Below are positions 11,122-17,172 of a DNA stretch of 62,869 bases, one piece after another. The translations under genes and the position numbers were made by a program. This stretch comes from Prorocentrum cordatum (Eukaryota > Sar > Dinophyceae > Prorocentrales > Prorocentraceae). Numbering within the stretch: the first letter of the stretch is position 1; each line of letters opens with the position of its first letter. The notes below the pieces were generated by a model that saw only the letters and a list, made by a program, of their open reading frames with translations, made no database searches and was not told the origin of the DNA. The stretch is taken from positions 1 through 62,869 of the forward strand of contig CAUYUJ010000907.1 in the NCBI GenBank assembly GCA_963575745.1, written 5' to 3'.

Positions 11122-11604
11122 TTACTCCGTGGTCTCCCTGCTGGGCGCGTGGCTCTCCCAGAGGACTGCTACGGGCTGATTGTCATGGGGGGGATGCTCC
11201 GCGGCTTCCGCGGCCTCCGCCGTCTCCGCCGTGACTTCCCGCCCCTTTCCTCTGGCCTGATGGCACTGCTGAAGGGGGGGGTCGTTAGTGTGAGCTGTAC
11301 ACTGGTCGCTGCAGGCTACCTCCTCTCGGTTCCCCACTGGGGCGTCATCGTCTGACCACGATGCGGGGGGTGGCATCGTGACCTCTGCCTCAACCGCCTC
11401 TCGATTCCCCTCTGGGACGTCATCATCTGTCGACGAAACGGGGGGTGGCATGTTGCCGCTGCTGCTGCTGCTGCTGCTATGTTCCGAGATGTCGTTGTGA
11501 GTATCGAGATCTCTTGGCTGGCACCCCCTCCGCGCATTGTTTTGGACGCGCAGGGTTGCCGGGAGCTTGGTTTGCATGAGTGTCTTTGACAATCCAATTC
11601 TCGT
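11122..11604 (-). CDS. Uncharacterised acidic/Ser-rich ORF fragment
   Basis: This frame contains a poly-Ser run encoded by the CTG repeat at 11457-11477, then two imperfect copies of a ~30-residue unit of the type MPPP(V/A)S.(T/S)DDD.P.GNRE, a Cys-containing stretch and an AETAEAAEAAE segment before the stop. The repeated unit and composition make it more protein-like than its neighbours. It may be the N-terminal part of the frame continuing at 11113 in another phase. No family recognised. Confidence 0.3.
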   Translation of the reverse strand, partial: TRIGLSKTLMQTKLPATLRVQNNARRGCQPRDLDTHNDISEHSSSSSSSGNMPPPVSSTDDDVPEGNREAVEAEVTMPPPASWSDDDAPVGNREEVACSDQCTAHTNDPPLQQCHQARGKGREVTAETAEAAEAAEHPPHDNQPVAVLWESHAPSRETTE

Positions 11605-11659
11605 CGGCCCTTCGATCGGGCCGCGCGAATGGAGTGGAGACCTGCGCCATGGCAAGGGA

Positions 11660-12151
11660 TGGGAGGGAAGGGCATGACGCGCCAGCACCAGGCGCCACGA
11701 TCTGTGCCCAGGCGGCGGCAGGAACCTTCGGGAGCGCCTCGAGCCCGCGCGGGATGTCCGCGACCTTCCGGTCAGCCAAGGGCGACTTGGGCAGCCTGCC
11801 AGCGATGCCAGGTGCGATGTAGCCCGTGGTCGCCAGCATGTTCACGCGGCCGTTATTCGGCTCTGCCTGCCACTGGCGAGCGAGGTTCTCCGCGCAGCCA
11901 TCCGCTGCGCAGTCAGCAGGGCCCCAAAGGCCTGGGGGATCCTGAACGCCCTGCTCGCTCTCGAACTTGAAGGCGCGCAGCGGGGAACGAGTGCACAGCG
12001 CCCCATCGCCCTGGGCGGAGCCAGTCCGGCAGTCCTGGAGGAACGCGCCGAGGATCGCCAACCTGGCAAGGCGGCCGTTCGCCAAGTCCGCCGCGGGGTC
12101 GCTGGACGTCAACTCCGCGAAGGCGAAGTTGCGCGCAGCAGCCGTGATGTC
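11660..12151 (-). pseudogene. Decayed chlorophyll a/c light-harvesting protein fragment
   Basis: The minus-strand translation keeps the order of the dinoflagellate peridinin/fucoxanthin chlorophyll a/c LHC family: LTSSDP, LANGRLARLA, a helix ending FLQDCRTGSA.GD, the inter-unit linker SPLRAF.ESE.GVQDP.G.W.P, then E.NNGRVNMLATTGYI.P, ..VADIP.GLEA..KVPAAAWAQIVA. The linker suggests origin from a polyprotein LHC, where units are joined head to tail; that is family knowledge. The Glu and Arg of both chlorophyll-binding helices remain (first Glu is Asp here), but the usual His of E.KHGR is Asn, and several residues are missing before LANGR. No frameshift occurs over ~490 bp. There is no N-terminal half, and the sequence abuts the 3' remnant of the PPR gene in a different frame. 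It acts in thylakoid light harvesting when intact; here it is best read as a pseudogene. Confidence 0.7.
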
Positions 12152-12159
12152 CGCGGACT

Positions 12160-13389
12160 GGTCCTCGAGGACAGCGGCCGCAGCGAACGCCTGCTCTTCT
12201 CGCACGCGCTGGCCAGGGCGCCCTGAGTGCCGATGTTGGGCTACCGCCTTGCTGCTGCCATCTCGCTCAGCAGCGCCGTTGCCTGCTGTCATTGCCGACG
12301 TCTGCTCATCTCGCACTCGCTGATCAGGGCGCTGCAGGGGATGATGCTGGGCTCCAGCTGCACGAACACCATCTCGCTCAGCAGCGCCTTTGCTTGCTGT
12401 CGCCGCCAACGCCTGCTCTTCTCTCACGCGCTGTTCAGGGCGCTGTACGCGATGATGTCGGGCTCCAGCTGCCCGACCACCATCTCGCTCAGCAGCGGTA
12501 CTGCCTGCTGCCAGTGCCGACGCCTGCTCATCTCGCACCAGCTGTTCCCGATGTGGTAGGTGATGATGTTGGGCTCCAGCTGCGCGACCGCCATCGCGCT
12601 CAGCAGCGCCACAGTCTGCAACCACTGCCGACGACTGCTCTTCTCGCACGCGCAGGGCACAGTGACGTACGCGATGATGTTGGGCTCCAGCTTCACGGCC
12701 ACAATCTCGTCCAGCAGCGCCACATCCTGCTGCCACTGCTGACGCCTGCTCTTCACGCACGCGCTCTTCACAGCGCCGTAGGTGATGATGCTGGGCTCCA
12801 GCTTCGCTGCCACATTCTCGCCCAGCAGCGGTACTGCCTGCTGCCACTGCCGACGCCTGCTCTTCTCGCACGCGCTCTCCACAGCGCCGTTGGTGAAGAT
12901 GGTGGGCTCCAGCTTCGCGGCCACAGTCTCGCCCAGCAGCGGTACTGCCTGCTGCCACTGCCGACGCATGCTCTTCTGGTACGCGCTGTTCACCGTGCCA
13001 GAATTGGTGAACGTGGGCTTCAGCTTCACGACCGGGGCCTCGACCAGCAGCACCACATCCTGCTGCCACTGCTGACGCCTGCTCTTCACGCACGCCCTCT
13101 TCACAGTGCCGTAGGTGATGATGCTGGGCTCCAGCTTCGCGGCCACAATCTCGCCCAGCAGCGGTACTGCCTGCTGCCACTGCCGACGCCTGCTCATCTC
13201 GCACGCGCTGTTCACAGTGCCGTACGTGATGATGTTGGGCTCCAGCATCACGACCAGGATCTCGCTCACCAGCGCCACGGCCATCTGCCACTGCCAGCGC
13301 CTGCTCTTCTCGCACCAGCTGTTCAGGATGACGTAGGAGATGATGTTGGGGACCAGCATTATGTCCAAGGTCAGCGGCGGCGGCCGCCG
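12160..13389 (-). pseudogene. Pentatricopeptide-repeat (PPR) protein gene, 3' part broken
   Basis: About ten tandem 111-bp units, each 37 codons, of the form (L)EPNIITYGTVNSACEKSRR followed by RQWQQAVPLLGE(I/M). This is the two-helix PPR repeat with two residues more than the usual 35. PPR proteins bind organelle RNA one base per repeat and act in its processing or editing. Reading is open from 13389 to 12427. Downstream the unit continues in frame but carries TGA at 12424-12426 where other units have Cys TGC, TGA at 12289-12291 where they have Trp TGG, and TAG at 12241-12243 where they have Glu GAG. All are single-base changes with no frameshift. Upstream, 13390-13818 stays open as Ala/Arg/Pro-rich sequence; the true start is not visible. 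Relict spliced leaders lie just 5', pointing to a retroposed cDNA. The first nine repeats could still be expressed as a shorter protein. Confidence 0.75.
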
Positions 13390-13860
13390 CCAGCGGCCCG
13401 CCCGAGGCGGCCGCGGCGGCGACGGCCGCAGCGTCGGCCGCGACACCAGCTGCAGCGGGAGCAGCGGCGCCAGCGGCCGCAGCGGCCACGGCGGCGGCCG
13501 CCGCACCCGCGGCGGCCGCGGCCGCCGCGGCCGGCCCCAAGCGGCGGCGCGCGCCACAGCGCCGGCGGCCGCGGCGGTTTCGCCGCGGCCGGCCGCCGCC
13601 ACAGCCGCGGCGCCGCTGCGGCTGGCGGCGCCGCGGCGGCAGCGCCGCCGGCCACGCAGAGGCCAGGGGCCACGCCGGGCCGCGGCGGCAGCAGGCCGGC
13701 CGGGCCGGTCGCGGCGGCGGCGCGGCAGGCGACGGCGTGCCGCTGCCGCCGCCGCCGCGCCGAGCGCGTCGCCATGGCCGAGCGAGCGGGGGCGCGGAGG
13801 GGGGCGAACCCCTCGCACGCCCCCGCAGGCGGGGAGGCCGAGGACCGAGGGGCAGGCCCC
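13380..13860. other. Extremely GC-rich GCC/CGG block, possible PPR N-terminus
   Basis: Dominated by GCGGCC and GCCGCC trinucleotides. The PPR frame is open through it as poly-Ala/Arg, which could be a low-complexity N-terminal extension, but every frame is open, so coding cannot be decided. Confidence 0.5.
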
Positions 13861-13890
13861 CGGCCACGGCCGGCCAGCCGCTGAGGCCAG

Positions 13891-13945
13891 TTTGAGCCAG
13901 AGCGGCCTTGAGCCAGGCTACGGAAACTTGAGCCAGTGGCTACGG
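13891..13945 (-). other. Three tandem relict spliced-leader sequences
   Basis: On the minus strand, CCGTAGCCACTGGCTCAAG (13945-13927), then CCGTAGCCTGGCTCAAG (13923-13907), then CCGCTCTGGCTCAAA (13905-13891). The first two keep both ends of the 22-nt dinoflagellate SL (CCGTAGCC...GGCTCAAG) and differ by loss of bases in the central ATTTT. In dinoflagellates the SL is trans-spliced onto mRNA 5' ends, so genomic copies ahead of a gene mark reverse-transcribed mRNA that re-entered the genome; tandem copies indicate repeated rounds. They lie in the correct orientation directly upstream of the PPR gene. Confidence 0.8.
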
Positions 13946-14039
13946 AGCATTGTGGGGATACGCGAAGCGTGAAGAATCGCAACGACATTTAAGGCGGGAG
14001 CGCCATTTCTGAGATTTGGTGGCCCCTCTGGCAAGGGCG

Positions 14040-14250
14040 TCTCGGAGTAAGCTGTGAAGATGTATCGAGCGAGAGCCGTTGTCGTATGGGCCTTCGCCAA
14101 CTTGACTGAATTGCAAGGAGGTCTTAGATACGAGCGACATTCCTCAATTATTGGGGCCCTGTGGCCAGGGCGTCTCGGAGTAAGTTGTGAGGAATTATCG
14201 AATCAGAGCGGTTGTCGTCGTATGAAATTGGGCCTTCACGGACCAGGATC
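14040..14250. repeat. Two more copies of the CCAACTTGACTGAA family
   Basis: Carries GAGCCGTTGTCGTATGGGCC, GCCAACTTGACTGAATTGCAAGGA and GCGTCTCGGAGTAAG(C/T)TGTGA, matching the 7140-7545 units. GGGCGTCTCGGAGTAAG occurs twice (14035 and 14170). Confidence 0.6.
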
Positions 14251-14662
14251 GGAACCCAAGCCCGCGCTCGAGCGGCAGCTTTACTTTCAAAGAAAATGCA
14301 GTCGACGTCGAGGCGACGGCGGCCGGAACCGCTTCCATATATCAACCACTTTCTAGGAAGGAGTAGTCAGCGACGGCGAGGACGAGAAGAACAACGAGGA
14401 CGAGAAGGACGACGAGGACGAGGTGCGAAGGCGAAGCACCAGGCCAGACAGCTACAGAGCACGGCCTTTCAGCCTGGGCCGTATGCGGTCACAATTGGCC
14501 CCGTCGCGGACGTCGAGCGTGTAGGTGCCCTCGGTGATTGCAGCCAAGATGGGGGCCAGTCAAGGGGGGAATCCAAGCCTCCAGAGTTGTGGATGCCACG
14601 ACAATGGACACTCTAGCAATCCTATCAGTGCAGTAAAACATGTGCTTGAAATGTGTAAAACA
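14251..14662. other. No gene recognised
   Basis: Includes a short purine run of AGAACAACGAGGACGAG type near 14385-14420. No domain or splice-bounded exon was recognised. Confidence 0.35.
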
Positions 14663-14720
14663 GATTCTAAACATGTTTCACATGTTTTATATATAAACAT
14701 GTTTGAAACATGTTTTAGAC
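14663..14720. repeat. AT-rich near-perfect palindrome of ACATGTTT units
   Basis: CTAAACATGTTTCACATGTT is followed after TATATA by its approximate inverse, so the whole ~52-bp block is nearly self-complementary and could extrude as a cruciform. It contrasts sharply with the GC-rich surroundings. No function assigned. Confidence 0.7.
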
Positions 14721-14904
14721 ATCTGGAAATCATTTGGCAGCATGCTTCCTCTCCATTGATCGTCCTCCACAACTCCAGAGGTCACACTCTCTGTGCCTGG
14801 AGGGTCCGCAGGGCCCTTCGAGGATGACCGCGCCGGGAACATCGGCTACGCACACGAGTGAACCCAGGCAGGAGCGACCTCTGGCGCGCGGACGAAACGG
14901 GGCG

Positions 14905-15000
14905 CGGGGTGGCCAAATCCAAGCGCGCAAGCAGCTGCTAACGCATCGCGCTCAGCGATCGGGGGGACCCCGATGAGCCCGCACCAAAGGTCACTCCGGC
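14905..15000. repeat. Dispersed repeat shared with 26890-27010
   Basis: CGCATCGCG(C/T)TC(A/G)GCGATCGGGGGGA and GCCCGCACCAAAGGTCACTC occur in both places in the same order. Continuity beyond 15010 is broken here by the element at 15011-15142 but not at 27010, giving a filled and an empty site. Confidence 0.75.
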
Positions 15001-15010
15001 GAAGGGTCAC

Positions 15011-15142
15011 TGGCCATCGCTCGGACGTCCAATCTCTGTGTTTTTGTTCGGTGTCGTGCGTGTTTCTTTTTTCGCCCAATGATCAAGGATGCTCCTCGAG
15101 GGTCCTCGCCGAAAGAAAAATGCACACGTCCGAGCGATGCCA
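15011..15142. mobile_element. MITE family B, copy 1, with 7-bp target duplication
   Basis: Starts (T)GGCCATCGCTCGGACGT and ends with ACGTCCGAGCGATGCC(A), an imperfect TIR of ~18 bp. It is flanked by GGTCACT on both sides. The related locus at 26985-27035 reads straight through with a single GGGGCACT, so this is a precise insertion. Internal CGAGGACC(C/A)TCGAGGAGCATCC is shared with copies at 15337-15652 and 25926-26052. No ORF of its own. Confidence 0.85.
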
Positions 15143-15336
15143 AGGTCACTCTTACGCGCAGTCGAGAAGAGCGCCCCCAGGCTGGGGTCGAGGGCTCCAG
15201 GGCCCCCTCTCCGAGGTCGCCAGCGTGGCATGCGACGCCGGAGACGAGGGCGCTCACGCGCGACCTCACGCGGGAAGCTCGCCGCGCGAGCGTCGGTGCA
15301 GACGACCCCGTTTTTCGGGGTCGCCTGCGTCTGGAC
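15143..15336. repeat. Dispersed repeat fragment shared with 4740-4830
   Basis: Contains GAGACGAGGGCGCTCACGCG in the same context as at 4760, followed by diverged GACGACCC(C/T). No gene. Confidence 0.5.
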
Positions 15337-15652
15337 ATCGCTCGGGCGTCCATTCCCTGTGCTTTTTTCGGTTTCGTGCGTGTGCTTTTTTTTCGCCAAG
15401 TGATCAAGGATGTTGGGCGTGGCTTCATGGGGGGGTCATAAATGGGGGGGTCAGAAACGGTCCCCTTTCGTGCCCCTTTCGGGCCCCTCCGGACCCCCAG
15501 GGGGCTCGTTTAGGTACCGTTTGGGTACCTTTTCGGACCACCCTCGCCACCCCCCCATTTATGACCCCTCCATTACGCAACGCCCAAGGATGCTCCTCGA
15601 GGGTCCTCGCTGGAGGAAACATGCACACGACCGAGCGATGCCAAGCGACCCC
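15337..15652. mobile_element. MITE family B, copy 3, interrupted by a nested element
   Basis: Outer ends GGACATCGCTCGGGCGTCC and CGACCGAGCGATGCC match copies 1 and 2, but the copy is split by the 175-bp insert at 15413-15587. It is bounded by a long direct repeat of the type GACCCCGTNTTTCNGGGTCGCCTGCGT (about 15303-15333 and 15654-15684), longer than a normal target duplication. Confidence 0.8.
15413..15587. mobile_element. Nested 175-bp TIR element with GGATG duplication
   Basis: Begins TTGGGCGT and ends ACGCCCAA; the inverted match extends ~39 bp with about four mismatches and includes GGGGTCATAAATGGGGGGGT. It sits inside family B copy 3 and is flanked by GGATG at 15408-15412 and 15588-15592, a 5-bp target duplication of host sequence that copies 1 and 2 carry once. 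No coding capacity. Confidence 0.9.
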
Positions 15653-15724
15653 GTGTTTCTGGGTCGCCTGCGTGGAGCCACTGAGCGCAGTGGGGAGGCT
15701 GGAGAGCGCCGGGGCGCACAGGGC

Positions 15725-15820
15725 GCTGGCTCCTCCTCCTCCCTCCTCCTCCTCCTCCTCCTCCTCCTCCTCCTCCTCCTCCTCCTCCTCCTCCTCCTCC
15801 TCCTCCTCCTCCTCCTCCCC
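15725..15820. repeat. (CCT)n microsatellite
   Basis: About 95 bp of nearly uninterrupted CCT. Confidence 0.95.
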
Positions 15821-15877
15821 AGTCGCGGGGACACCACGGGACTCGAGGAGCGAACCCCCGTGCCACCCCGCCAGCGA

Positions 15878-16084
15878 GGGGCAACGATAGGGGGGGCCTG
15901 GCGTGGGGGGGAGCGCATCGACCTGGAATCGGCGATCCATCGTCGATAGATCGGCGAGAGGCCCACGATAGCGAAACCGCACCTTCCTGGGCGGGCTGGG
16001 GCCGTCGGGCCCCTATCGGCGATCACTGGGCGATTGGGGGTCGATGCCTCCCCCCCTACGCCCATCCCCCCCTATCGTTGCCCC
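15878..16084. mobile_element. MITE family C, copy 1, 207 bp, perfect 18-bp TIR
   Basis: Starts GGGGCAACGATAGGGGGG and ends with the exact reverse complement. Internally it contains ATCGACCTGGAATCGGCGAT and CCTGGGCGGGCTGGGG, both shared with 17973-18179. The outer flanks repeat GTGCCACCCCGCCAG on each side, a few bases away from the ends. No ORF. Confidence 0.9.
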
Positions 16085-16200
16085 TGAGTGCCACCCCGCC
16101 AGACAGTCCGTTCTGGCGCCCACGCGCGCGCCGAGAGACCACCACCCGCGCGATCCAGCCCCTCACGCCACTGCAGGAAGGATCATTCCTTCGCTTACTG

Positions 16201-16368
16201 TCGGGTGTGGCTAGAAGTACTCCTGGCCCAACGTACCCCCAGGATTCTCGGGGTAACCCAGACGGCCTACAGGGCACCCCTCACGAGGCCCGGAGGGCCC
16301 CAGGGGCTCCAAAACGGAGCGAAAAGCTGGGGGCACCTTGGGCCAGGAGCACTTCTAGCAACACCCGA
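16201..16368. mobile_element. Foldback element, 168 bp, ~42-bp TIR
   Basis: TCGGGTGTGGCTAGAAGTAC at the left pairs with GTGCTTCTAGCAACACCCGA at the right, and pairing continues through CTCCTGGCCCAA and CCCCCAG with only a few mismatches. The spacer is ~85 bp. No second copy was found in the window. Confidence 0.8.
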
Positions 16369-16626
16369 GGGCCATCAAGGGTAGCCCCCTCTTGGAGCGC
16401 GTTTTGCAACGATTCGCGGTAACGCCCTTTACAGGCAACGCCCTCCCTAGTTACCCCCCCCGCCCTGGTAATGTCACGACCCGCGCCAGCGCCGTCTGGA
16501 AACGGCCATGGGTATGGCTGATTCCCAGACGGCACCAGCGAGAATCGTAACGTTGCCGGCCACCCCACCAGCAGCGACCGTTCTCGCGAGAGGGTTAGAA
16601 GAAGAACAGACGCCATAAGAATAAAC

Positions 16627-16763
16627 TTTTGGCGCTCCGCACGGAGTTCCTGGATCCGCGCTGGACCCCCCTCCCTGGCGCGCGGAGCGCGCCAGGGGCA
16701 GCGCTGAAGGCGCCGCGGGCCGGGCTTAGCGAGGATCCAATAAACCCGCGCGGAGCGCCAAAA
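16627..16763. mobile_element. Foldback element, 137 bp, perfect 14-bp TIR
   Basis: TTTTGGCGCTCCGC at 16627-16640 and its exact reverse complement at 16750-16763. GGATCC recurs inside both arms. An inner hairpin CCTGGCGCGC-GGA-GCGCGCCAGG sits near the middle. Single copy in the window. Confidence 0.8.
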
Positions 16764-16977
16764 ATGTATGTTTATGGCGTCCTTTCTTCTTCGAAGGATC
16801 TTCTAATGGGGAAACAGAAAGGTACCGATTCCGCGTCTCCCCGGACCTTCCCCAGGGCGCAGTCCGACCAGGATCCCGGGGGGGCATCCGGCCGTGGCGA
16901 AAGGGTGCTGCAGGACAAGCAGCAGTATCGGTACCTCCTCCTCCTCTTCCTCCTCCTCCTCCTCCTCCTCCTCCTCC

Positions 16978-17135
16978 GGATGAAGAACAGGTCCTGGGGA
17001 AGTCCCCCAGGACCTGTTTTTCATCGGGCGTCGTTTGTTGACGGCCCCGAGGCCCGGGAAGGGCCCCCGGAGGCCGAGAACCGCGGAGCAAAAACTGCCC
17101 GTCGCGGTTTCGTCCACGACGCGAGAGGGCTCTGG
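16978..17135 (+). mobile_element. Truncated MITE family A headed by an inverted duplication
   Basis: From about 17000 the sequence follows family A (TTTTTCATC, GACGGCCCCGAGG, GGGAAGGGCCCCC, GAGGCCGA) to a diverged right end, GAGGGCTCTGGG. The left third is missing. In its place GATGAAGAACAGGTCCTGGGG (16979-16999) faces its reverse complement ending at ~17024, so the break point is an almost perfect 21-bp inverted repeat. Confidence 0.7.
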
Positions 17136-17172
17136 GAATGGCGCTGGCGCTTGGCGGCGCGCAGTGCCTCGC

